A stretch of 64,000 nt of DNA from Montifringilla adamsi (Eukaryota; Chordata; Aves; Passeriformes; Passeridae), in assembly GCA_017590115.1 (NCBI GenBank), contig JAGGNK010006448.1:7736099-7800098 (forward strand), written 5' to 3'. The notes under the pieces are model-generated. The model worked only from the letters and a program-made list of their open reading frames with translations, was not told the origin of the DNA and ran no database searches. The translations under genes were made by a program, and so were the position numbers. Positions 1 to 11,500 of this stretch are shown here, in pieces. The first letter of the stretch is position 1. Every line of letters begins with the position of its first letter.

Positions 1-2030
1 ATATCCTAAACCAGGGCATCAGGTAATTCTAATACGGAAGTCATTAAATGTCTGAAAACAACATTTTATTATCCATTATTCTATTTTTTCTTAAAAATAG
101 TGAAAAGGTAAAGAACTAGTGATAGTACTTATTGATTGTTTTTCTGCTGTCTCATTTATGGATATTTACCTGAATTTTTACATGTTTCAGGAAAACACCA
201 TGCCATGACACATTTATGATTCATAATCTTGGCTCTCATAGGCCAATTTAGGAGTTCAAATTAGCCTAAACTAGCTAATTTAGGACCTAATTTCATTTAA
301 ACATAGCATTAATGAAAAGACAGACACCTTTAGACAGTGACTCAGAAGTGTTAAGCATTACTTCAGCTCTAAATTACCCTTCAGTCATCAATGATTGCAT
401 TCATAGCTTCGTGCCCATTTTAAACTTCCTACTCCCTAGTTCTGGCATTTCAGGTAATGTAAATTCGGAGAAATTAATGCTGTAGTTTAAAGTCATTGTA
501 CGTCAATGCATCTGGGCTTATATTCTATGGAAATTCAAATATCAGAGGACGTGGAATGCTTAGGTCTCACTTAACAATGAAGATGTGAGCTGCTCCATTC
601 CTGAATCTAAGAGGTTTGCAAGCCATATTTAAATACCTTTATTTGTACGTTAATTGCTTGGGCTTTGAATACTCTTAAATTTAGTCATTAATATTCAAAT
701 ATTAATATTTGAATAATTAATATCAATTCATTAATATGATCATCAGACATGTCATAATTTTATATATACATATATAATAGGCAGATATAAAATTTTAAGG
801 TGGAAATGTACATTGGTGTACCTCAAAAAATAAAGTATTCTAGGATTTTGGGGATCTCTCTGTCCTTTCCTGTTAGAATGCTATAAAACTGAAAAAGACT
901 CTTGATCTTTAATTTTAACAGGAAAGACCTTTGGATCTTCAAGAAAGTACTGCAGAAGGAAGAAGAGTCCTGGACAGCTAACAAGAAGCATAGAGTTATT
1001 AAACTTAGGACAATTAAATAGGATTCTCAATGCATGGTTATGACTTACTGAGTAAGTTCCAGTTAAAAAGCTTAGTATTTCATTGTATATAATGTCATTC
1101 TGTAATTAAAGGCCATTTAATACAGATTTTCTTGTAAATAAATCAGATCCTTAAAATACTTAAATAGTCAATTTTGTAGTTATGTTTAACTGAAAACTGA
1201 GAAAAAAAAATTTTGCTCCTTTCAGTACCAACTGAAATGTTCATTTGTCTTTTTCTTGTTATCACATTACAAAATACTGATAGCCAGAATACTGCAATGG
1301 CCAAACAACAATGGTGAATATAGAAAAGATAGATCAGTAGTGTCCAGAACAAATCTGCTCCAAAATATATGAATTTTTGTGAATTTGGTGATTTTATATT
1401 TCCTCTGGTCTCACAACTGACCAACCAACCACCCACAAAAAAACTTCTAAAAGTAATTGATTTTTGTTACATAGCAGCTCCTTTGCTTTTTGGTTTACAG
1501 ATAAGTTTTCCTTTCAGTCACAACAGTGAGCTTTTTCTGTTCATTGACAAATTTGAACCTTCATCTTTTGTTTAATTATTATTTTCATTACATTTTCCTC
1601 TATTAAATTGAAAGCTTAGGATAAGGGATCACTCATATCTACATCTGAAAATCAAAATTATGTTATGGACAATTTGCTAACTGCCTGATTTCATTAACAT
1701 TACTGCTTTTGCCCCTTAGACAAACATATTGGGAACAGTGTGAAACTCAGTATTAGTAATGAAAAGTTTTGATGTAGAGTGGATTTTAACTTGTTTATTT
1801 TGGAGGTGTGAGAAATTATTTTCTGACAGAAAATTCAATTTGATGGTTCAGGACTTTAGCATGTATTGGCAATTTTTGCAGTGGTAGTAAAACTGAAAGG
1901 TGAAAATTAAAATTTAAATGACACAGCAAAAATAAAAGGTAACGTATTTTATTCATACTAAATAGAGAAACACTGGCACTCTTTTGACAAGCTATAGTTC
2001 TTTATCCATCTTTTCTGGTCATTTTTACCA
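1..2030. other. AT-rich sequence without a recognised gene
   Basis: No coding region or known repeat was recognised. The longest open frames are under 100 codons, overlap each other on opposite strands and match nothing I know, so I treat them as chance. The only structured element seen is a perfect palindrome at 692-715 within a run of ATTAAT-type sequence. Confidence 0.6.
692..715. repeat. 24-bp perfect AT palindrome
   Basis: The left half (TATTCAAATATT) is the exact reverse complement of the right half (AATATTTGAATA), with no spacer. It sits in very AT-rich DNA, where such palindromes arise readily. It could extrude as a cruciform, but no function is implied. Confidence 0.8.
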
Positions 2031-2032
2031 GC

Positions 2033-2144
2033 AAAAAAAAAAAAAGGAAAAGAAAAAAGAAAAAGAAAAAGAAAAAGAAAAAGAAAAAGAAAAAGAAAAA
2101 GAAAAAGAAAAAGAAAAAGAAAAAGAAAAAGAAAAAGAAAGGGA
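2033..2144 (+). repeat. GAAAAA hexamer microsatellite, uninterrupted purine tract
   Basis: After a short A-run the sequence becomes an array of the hexamer GAAAAA, about fifteen units, ending in GAAAGGGA. Every base from 2033 to 2144 on this strand is a purine, 112 in a row. The array is open in one frame and would read as Lys-Glu repeats, but it is a simple repeat and not a gene. Long mirror-symmetric purine tracts are candidates for triplex (H-DNA) formation. Confidence 0.95.
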
Positions 2145-5100
2145 TACAGATATATGGCTTAACCTTTCTGTCTCATTTCCTACACCAAGGAGACTCATTG
2201 CCTTTGCCCTTGCTCAGAAAGATAAGAAAGATATAAGGTTATAAAACCAAAGTATTTTTCTTAACAAGAATTGTTTTTTGGGAAAAATTGCTCTTTTTCT
2301 TTAATGAATAATACATTAATCTAATGTGGGATTTGAAAGTTGCCTAAATTTTGATCAACCCAATTTTTCCTCTGAACTCTCTACAAACTTTCTTTGCAAT
2401 ACATCTTTAAGGGAACATTGATGGATAGAGAGAAAAAAATGCATAGAGAGAAAAAATGCCTTTAATAAAGAAAATTAGTTTATGATACTTATTTTTGAAT
2501 TGGCTGTCACTCAAATAGAATATGAAAAAATACCTATGAATTTTGTGTAGTCTGACATTTATCTTTGTGAACATATTTATAAGCTATTTGTAAGTATTGC
2601 TTTTTATATTATGAATCAGGCCACCAAAAATATGTATTGACATAAAAAAATGTCATGTATATAGAAATAATAAAAATGAAATGTGGATTTTTTTAGAAAA
2701 ATTATAATTTTTTTTAACCTGTATAATACACTCAATTAATTTTCCCTGCTATTATGAGAATATGACATTCAGATCTACCTAATGAAGCATGGAATTCATA
2801 CTGTTCATAAATTTAGTCTCTCAGGGTTGACAACACTGTAATGTGGATGTTTTTTTTGCAAATGGTATAAATGTTAAATCAAAAAATTATCTAAATGCAA
2901 AGTTCTTCCTTAAAAGCAACTAAGATCAGTATATTGTCCTTAATGTAAAGAGGAGAGGGTAATGTCTGTTTCAAGTAAGACAGTATCTCTGTCTGATAAC
3001 AAAGGAGAAAATTCCTTGTGAAATCATCAACACGTGTCTTTAAGAGTTCTAGAAATAAAATATTTGAAACAGAATTGCTTTTAGCAAGGTCTGAAAAGCA
3101 GGACAGATGCTGGTGTAAAATTCAGGGAAGGAAATAGACAATCATAAAAGAACAAAGGTGCAGAGAAGACAAGACATAGGGTTAACAAACAACTGGGGTC
3201 ACCATTATGATAAGAATAGAAATAACTTTTTGATACAATACTGCCTCTAAAAACATAAGTGCAGAGATATTGCACAACTAGGCATCTAGAAATGGTACTA
3301 TTCAAGACATTTATCCATGTTGCAAAGCTTTCAGTATCCCTGTATTTCAGCAATAAGTGGCACCAGCCTCATCTGGTTTTACTTTCACTACTACATACTG
3401 ACCAAGGATGGAAGAATGGAAGGGCTCTACTACATTTTTCCTGCCACAGTAGAGTGCCCAAGAAGCTGTGGGCTAGGAAACTGAGGAACAGCAAGTATTC
3501 CTTTGTTTGGCTGGGGTTTTCTTTTGTTTTTGATTTTGTTTTTATTTTATTTTTTGTTCTGCTTTTTTCTTGGATTTTTTTTTTTTTGTGAGGGGCTTTG
3601 TTTGGTTTTGATTTGTTCTGTTGTGGTTTTTCTTGGATTTTATATGACTCTCTGCCATTTGTTTGACTTACTCTAGTGCAATCTCCACAAAGTGTTTGAA
3701 ACAATGGTGAAAAAGCAGTTCAAAGCCATTAATTTTTTCATGCACAATAATCAAGTATTTATATGCATTATGATATATAAACTTTGCACATCTTTGATCC
3801 CATACCACTTGGTAATTCTTAATTTAGAATGTGCCCTAGCCTCAGCAAAGAAAGCAATGTGTTAAATATTTTTCAAAGAGTGACATATCCACTGATTAGA
3901 ACAGGATCTGAACCTAACGATCAAGATTTCCCTTTATTTTAATGCTTAAAATTTGAGCCTTTTAAAGATAGATACCTTTCATCTATCAGAGACCTCTAAT
4001 AAACCAGTCTGATAAATCTGACACATTTGTAAGGCATGGACAAACATGGTGCTTCATCACCCTGGTACTTTGAAAATACTAGCTTATATTTAAAATGTTT
4101 TTATTGCTTCAATTATGATTTACTCTTACTATAAGAATATGATTTTTAAATATTTTTTTTTCTGCTTTGGCTTCTAGCCATTGAATCTAGATATAGATTC
4201 TAGGCTGTTAGAGTGTCAGCCTTCCTATATTTTTGGTTCCTTGGTTAGTATATATGATCACCAAATTCTGTAAATACTGTTCTGAAAACTACAGAAATTT
4301 AAATTCTTGCATATTTAGAACAGGTTTTTAAGTGTTTTCATTACACCAATAGGGGTTCTGCAAACACTGTTTCATTTCTTCAGCATCTGAAAATGCAGTT
4401 AAGGATATACTAACAGTTTCTTCATTAAAGGCAATATAATTATGACATAAATATTGAAATATTTAATAAGCATACTGAGCAAGGTTATTATATGTAGGAC
4501 AATCTCTCTTTTAAGAAGAGGGAGCATGTCAAAGGCTTTTATTGCCTGAGGCAGAGATCTGTAGGAGCAGACAGAAATGTCTCCTGAGTTATCCTATTTA
4601 CAGCTGCCTTGAAAAGCACTAACTCCACTTTTGCTTCCTCCCAGCTGCAAAAAAATATCACATATAGGGGAAAAAAAATAGAATACACGTATATCATGTA
4701 TACTGTAGAATCAGCTTGGAACTAGTCTTGCGGTCCGATTTACAGAAGTAAATCTGGATTCTTGTGCTATCAATTAATGCTGTTTAAGCTCTCTCCCCTC
4801 TTGCCCAGATCCTGCTTAAATACATGCTGCTGTCCTTGTCTTTGCTTTTATAACTTTTCCTTCTTCCAAAAGATTCTGGCCTTTGTTTTACCTCTGCCCT
4901 GCTTTGATTCCTGATACTGAGACCATTCAGATGCTTCCATTAATTTCTTTCTCCAGCACCACTGTCTTAATGCTGGTTCTCGGCCTTCATACATTTTTTC
5001 CAATGTTTTTCCACAGCCTTTCTCACTCCATCTTTCCCCTTTCACTATGAAATGGGAGGGTTTTACTCTCCATTTGTCTGTAAAATGGCACGAAAATACT

Positions 5101-6120
5101 GATAGTCATTACACTGTGTTACTCCATGGAGCAGTTGTTTTAAAATTAACATTAAGGACCACCTTCAGATCTGAAATGAAACATTTCTGATAATTTAAAT
5201 ACAGAGGTTTGAGGTAATTGCCACTGAATTCTTGAATTTCATTATATATCATATAATTCATGGCTTCAGCAAGTCAAATCATACTGGTAGGAATTTGACA
5301 AGAAAGAGAAAAAATTGTTTAAGAATCCAGATTTTCATAGCGCTTGAGAAAAATAGTGATCTAAAATACACTACAAACTCTTTCCTGTCTATCTGTTTTT
5401 CTCATAAGTTTTGAAAAGAATTTAACTATCTTCTCCTGACACTGTGAAAGTTGCTGCAGTCCACTGTGCTCTGTTGGCTAAAGAATAAACCAAAAATATT
5501 ATATATCACTCTGCCATGATATTATGGTAAGTTTAAACAAATATCAAATCCACTTCTATATTTTACTCAATTTCTTTTACCTATTATATTGAGTGTCAAA
5601 GAAGTCTAACATCCACCTCTGATTTTACTTTAATAGACTCCTTTTTAGTAGACACATAAGCATAAACAGATACACAAATCATTCCACATCCCACAAATTG
5701 TTTTAAGTAGAAATTTTAGATAAGATTCAATTAATCTATGTAGAATTAAAATGACCTGTCCAAAGAGAAAGAATGTGAATTATTTTACAACCAATGTGTG
5801 AAGACACCCACTGATGTCCAGTAAGTTCTTTCCTTTCCCCTTGTTTTTCTATTTGTCATTTTAACATTATCTCCTTTTCCCCTTTCAGTATTTCCTTCTG
5901 TAGCTCTCATTCCTAACAATATGAAATACCAAAATATTCATCTGGACACCTTATTCATCACAAATTTTCAGCCCAGAGAGAGTGATGATTCTTGGCTTCT
6001 TTATAACAGAAACTCAAGTACCTTTTTGTGGTCTCCATCCATTCATGAAAGACAAAATTCTTCTTTCACTTCTTCATTAGCAATAATTTGCAGCAGGGAA
6101 GCAAAATTATTGGGACAGGT

Positions 6121-6122
<2 letters not shown>
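2145..6122. other. AT-rich sequence without a recognised gene
   Basis: No coding region or dispersed repeat was recognised. A T/G-rich low-complexity block lies at about 3510-3645 (T runs broken by G and GGGG). Overlapping open frames on both strands across 3080-3700 include that block and have no recognisable domain. A minus-strand frame at 4848-5045 is rich in Lys, Glu and Trp and also matches nothing I know. Confidence 0.55.
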
Positions 6123-6168
<46 letters not shown>

Positions 6169-6175
6169 GCACACA
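6123..6175. repeat. CA dinucleotide microsatellite with CGCG interruption
   Basis: About twenty-one uninterrupted CA units are followed by a GCGC step and a few more CA units. Alternating purine-pyrimidine DNA of this kind is a classic Z-DNA-prone and length-polymorphic sequence. It lies in a 114-codon open frame (5921-6265) that I reject as coding because the array supplies much of its length. Confidence 0.95.
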
Positions 6176-8250
6176 GAGATTGTTCAGAATCCAATTCCAC
6201 GACTCATCACTGAGAACCCATACCTCCACTTCTCATCCTTCTTCACTAAAGTTAAGATACTGTAATGAAAGAAGTAGAGTTGTTGTCTTTGGGTTTTTAT
6301 TTATATTCTGATTTAGTAGTCTGAAGGATTTCGTACTTCATATTGCATTTTAAGAGTAAGATATTTGCTAACCAGCTAATCTTTTTGATATTTTCAAGGA
6401 AACTCCAGAAGCTGGAGATTTAGATGAAGGACCAAATATAACAAACACAGCTCCAACAATCTCTTCACATCTTTCCAAACCCTTTATATCACACTAAACC
6501 TGATAATCTATGAAATGTAAATAATTTTAACAATTTAGCTGTGTTCACTCATTATCCAATAACCCCCTTTTCTTTCAGTTCCCTTTCCCTCCCCTTATTT
6601 TTAAATATTAATTGTGCACTTCCGCGTCATTCCTAAAGCTGCTCACCTAAATCCAGCAGATTTCACATTTCCACAAAACTACCAGAATCCCTATATGTAT
6701 GTGTTTTCCCCTAAAACTATACCTAAATTACTCTAATGGGTGAGAACAACTCAAAATTATTGATATTCGGGAAGTCCTATGGAATACGGATTTAAATAAC
6801 TTCCCTCATGCTAGTGCTAGGATGCAAAGTAGTTTAGTGAATCATGATGCCTGGCTTCAACTATGTTACTGCACTTAAAATGCTACATTTATTCAGGCAG
6901 CTATAAGAAAACAAAATTAAGCAAAACCACAATAAAAAATTGAAGCCTTTTCTCAGTATCCTCAATTAATCAAAACCAGTGTGAGTTATTTGATTTTTGT
7001 GTTTCTTAATTACGCTGAATCCCAGTAACTGCTCTATTAATAACAAAGACTTTATTGCTAATTTAATTTCAGCATCTATATTCACTGAGCCATTCTGAAA
7101 AAAGTCAAATAAAAAAAACCAACTCTCCTAACACAGGTATTTTCCTAAATCTGACAAACATGAATGAGTACTTTGGTGATCTCAGGTGTGATTGTATGGA
7201 GCTCTTTGCAAACTACAATTTCATAGGATACATATAATTTCATCTAACAGAAAATTTGCTATTCAAGTCTTATTTTGTGATTACATTCAGAATGAAAAAT
7301 CCATTCAGTTTATCTTTAAAATAGAATTTAATAGCAGAAACCTTTGTACCTTATTTTCTACCTCTGATTTTACTTTTCCCTTATTCTTAAATTTGTATTT
7401 GAGTGTGTGCTATTTCAACAGTTTAATTTTTACTTTTCTTTGATATTTCTCTTTTGCATATGCTTTTAAAATTTTATCACCGTACTAGGAATAGACTGGA
7501 CTTGAATTTGCATAATATTCTTTTCCTCAAATATGACATGCTTTAAAAGAAAACAAAATTTGTAGTGTTATATTTTTACTTCATTTCAGCACCTTCCTCT
7601 CCATTTCAACAATATCTTCAGTACTTGTCTCAAGTACATATACTTCTAAACAGTTTTCAAATTGTAAATGACACATATAGACCCATAATAAATTCAAAAG
7701 ACCTCAAAATTACATCTTAGGTTTTCAGGGATGGCAGTTCACAACCTTTGTTTTGAAAGGCATCCAAAAGAAAAAAAAAACAAAAAAAAAACAAAAAAAA
7801 AACCCAAAAAAACACAAACATGTAGGGCTAAGAAACAAAGTACATTAGTGTACATTGGCAATGACACACTAACGGGATTGCATAAGTTCCATCTGATTTG
7901 GGACAATGGCAGAGGAATTCTGCATCCGCTCTGAGCACATGCCTGGATGAAGCCACTTAATATATGCTTAGAAATAGATGCTGCAAAAAGTTCTTCAAGT
8001 TGCAAGGCAAAATATTTTGAATAAGATATAAGTTAGTTATTGAAAAATCACTTAAAATGTCTTTAATTTCCCTTTTTTTTTTTTTTCTTTGAGTGTCTAG
8101 AAAAATGTACATATAAAATGTTCATAAAAGAAGGAAGGTGAGAGGGGGGACTCAGCTCTCTTACTACCCATACCAATGAGAGACTTCTAAATCAGAATTA
8201 GCTTAGTCTTTTTTTTTGGTCAACGGAGAGAAATGGACATCTCTGGAGGA

Positions 8251-8270
8251 CAATTTATCAAGATAAATTG
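8251..8270. repeat. Perfect 9-bp-arm hairpin
   Basis: The arms CAATTTATC and GATAAATTG are exact reverse complements separated by two bases (AA). A second hairpin begins eight bases further on. Bacterial-terminator logic does not apply in this genome. Confidence 0.7.
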
Positions 8271-8277
8271 CTAACTA

Positions 8278-8299
8278 TCCCTAGATAACTATCTAGGGA
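8278..8299. repeat. Perfect 9-bp-arm hairpin
   Basis: The arms TCCCTAGAT and ATCTAGGGA are exact reverse complements separated by AACT. It follows another 9-bp hairpin at 8251-8270. Confidence 0.7.
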
Positions 8300-8446
8300 C
8301 TTCTTCCTTACTTCAAAATTTACCAATTGGTTAATTCAATTTCTCAGCATATGAAGATAAAAGATCCTGGACTGTGCAATTTATGATTGATCCAGGCCTA
8401 AGAACTTCATCCATACTATATTTCAATGTCTTCATAAATACTTTAA

Positions 8447-8573
8447 TTAAAAAAACAAAAAAACCCAAAAAAACAAAAACCAACAACAAAAAACCCCTGA
8501 ACTTCCTTCTGGTCCTCTAGGATTTAGGAACTTTGGAGTATTGTTGTTTTGTTGGTTTTTTTTGGTTTTTTTT
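8447..8573. repeat. Inverted pair of A/C-rich and T/G-rich low-complexity tracts
   Basis: An A/C-rich stretch (about 8447-8498, runs of A broken by C, CC or CCC) is followed after about 45 bases by a T/G-rich stretch (about 8540-8573). The second is roughly the reverse complement of the first. The alignment is imperfect, so the pair could be two independent low-complexity tracts and not a true inverted duplication. Confidence 0.55.
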
Positions 8574-11500
8574 TCCTGAAAGCCTTCATCTTCAACCACA
8601 AGAATGGCCTTGTTAACCCAGGATATGCCCCAGTATGAAGAGGACTCACTACCATATTCACAAACCATGGTGTTGCCTCAGGACTGGAGACACAGCTGTC
8701 CTTATTCCTGCTCTGCAGGAAACGGGATATATTCAGGGCAAAGGGATCTGCTGTGACGTTCTTATGTGGGTTTTTTGTGGGTTATGAGTGGCAGAAAGGT
8801 CTCATTAATAATCTTTGACGGGCAAGAACATCCTGTTAGTGTATTCTTTGACTACTACTTCCACTTATAGTGATAATCACTTTTCCTGTGTGTTTAAGCC
8901 CACAGGACTGACTAGAGGAGGGAAGATTTTTTTTTTTGTAGTTACTTACAGATTAGTGGCAGGAGAGGAATTCTAGCAAAAGTTCAGTGCTGTAAACAGC
9001 AAATGCTTTGTGAGGAAATGCAAGACTTTCTTAGAAACAAACAAAAAAGTTAAATAGGTTAAAGGTCTTTCACCTTCTTGTTCTGGTCAGCAAGATTCCA
9101 TTAGATTCCATTTAAATTTCATTTAGATTTAATTTAGATTCCATTTTCTATTTCATCTTATTAATTGCAGCACACACCACCAAACAAATAGCAGTTACAT
9201 AACTGGAGATGAAACCCCAACATGCCTCACTCTCATCAGTTATGTTTGCCCAAGGAAAAGAAAGTCCAAGAAGTTTTGTTTTGTTTTTTTTTTTTTTTAA
9301 AATACCAAAATTGCAAATTTTGTAATAAGTAAATAAAGTTTAACTCAAATAAACATATTTTTCTATGTCACTTGTAAAACATACATAATTTTAAACATAT
9401 TACACATTGGTTATCCTAGCATCCAAGATTCAAAATTATGTAAAAGGAAAAATAGCACATAAGACACTTTAGATTAGAAAAGAGAAGAGACTTCTTTTTG
9501 GAAAGATGAGATGTGATCTGAAAATGTTAATTGGTGTCCAGGTTGCTCTTGTTCAACAAATTTGATTAATTTTTATTGTAATTCAGTGAGTTGTTTCAGA
9601 ACCAAGCAAATGTAAATCTATTATTAAATACTGTAAAATCAACATAAGACAAAGTCCATATTATACCTGGGCAATATACATATAGAATTCTAGTTTTGTA
9701 CATTACTGTCACAGTAGATCTTGCTTAAATTAAAAAAAAAAAACCCTTAAAATATTCAGTTAGCTGTTGTGCCAAATTTTTCACCGGATAGGACAAAATA
9801 AACAGCATATGAAACAGATTCTCATTCACTACAATAAGTGCCTGTGGTCTTGAATCTTGTTATTCCAGAGTTTATGAGGTCTACTATACATGTTACTACT
9901 TAATTTAACCTTTCTTTTTACAGTTTATTTATGTATTTCTGATCTTATTAGCTGCAAGAACAGATTATTGTAATTCTCTCTGCTACAGGATGCTGAGCTC
10001 ACATTATCTCCAAATGACAATATGTCCAAACCCCCTTGACTCAACTTTTAGCCTTCAATGTTAACAGACAGTCTATTAGTACTACCTTTGAAGACTTAAA
10101 GTGGCAGTTTTTTTTCAGCTGGAACTAGCTAACATATGGATTCTATTTCTGGAGTCATTAAGCAAACTTAAATGCTCATATCTGAGCACCTGGTGAGCAT
10201 ATACCATGACAGTATTCTTATTCCTCTGATCAAAATCTGTGAACTATATCTTTAAAATTTGGTCTTGTATCTCTTCTTCCTTTTTCCTGTTATGTTAGGC
10301 TTTGATTTTGTTCTGTTTTTTGTTGGGGAGGGGTTGTTTGGGTTGGTTCTTTTTTATTTTTTCTACATATTTCTCTCCTTTATCTATAATCCAAATACAC
10401 TATAAAACAAGATTCCTTCATATTTTGCCTTTATTTATGCTTTCTCGTTTGTTTGGGTTTTTTAAAAATAAAAAGTTAAATAATTAGACAGATATCATGA
10501 AGCTGATAGTCTCATTATTTACAGGATTTCAGTTAAAATACTACGTCAGGTTCAAACCTCCTACTGTTTTCAAAAATGTCATAATTCTTATTTCTATTTA
10601 CCAGTTTTCAAAGTTCTGCAAGATTTCATGTACATGCCTGGAGGGGTAACCAGACCCTCTTTGTTTCATATGATCCCCTAAACAGCTGTGCAATGGCAGG
10701 GCATTTTCCTGTTTGAAACAACTGGTTTCCTCGGTAAAACTGATGTTAAAATATCTCTCTTTTGAAGTGAATGGAGACTAATGCTTAAAAATTTAGGCCA
10801 CAATGTAATCTATTATTTTATTTAATTAAATGGATATTATTTTCTTTTTCATAATACTGTAAAATTCAGAAAGGAAATTGGTTGAATGAATTTTATTTGC
10901 TAATTTAACTAAAATAATGTCTATAAAAACTCATGATCAAAACAGGGCTGAAGTATCAATTTACTAAATGTAGAAATAGGGAATGAAAAAAAAAAATTTA
11001 TGTGTCCAAGAAGAAAAAGACAAAACTTTTACAATTTTGCTTATTTTTCAAGACATGTTAACACACCTTTTATGAAATGATTTTTGAGCTGTGTGTTCTT
11101 CAAAACATGGTGTTTTCATGTATTATTCATAGAACTTTCAGAAGGAATTTTCAGTTAACATTCTTACTCCAATGAAGATATAATGTTTAACAAGATATTC
11201 CAAGAGGGTATAGCTGCTTATGCTTCGTTGTAACTGCTTATGACTGAAATTTTCTGTTACTGGTTCTCCTGATGAAAAAAATATTTTGATTTTGCAAGTG
11301 TAGGACACTTCATAAATTTTAATGAGTAGCATGAGATTCTGGTTACCATTTATGATAGGAAATATTATTGTCAGATACATTGATTGCACTTCCCTGAATG
11401 CAGAAGAAAAAAAACTAGGAATAAAAAGGCGAAAACTTGGCGTCTTACATAAACCACTGCCTTTTATAGACTACAGACCCAGTATGATTGACAGCGAGCA

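Noticed and set aside
1984..2244. Lys-Glu repeat open frame
   Set aside because: It is a direct read-through of the GAAAAA microsatellite.
6390..6500. Possible exon after TTTTCAAG encoding an acidic stretch (ETPEAGDLDEGPN)
   Set aside because: No donor site follows in a sensible position, the acceptor context is poor, and the frame reaches a stop after a short unremarkable peptide.
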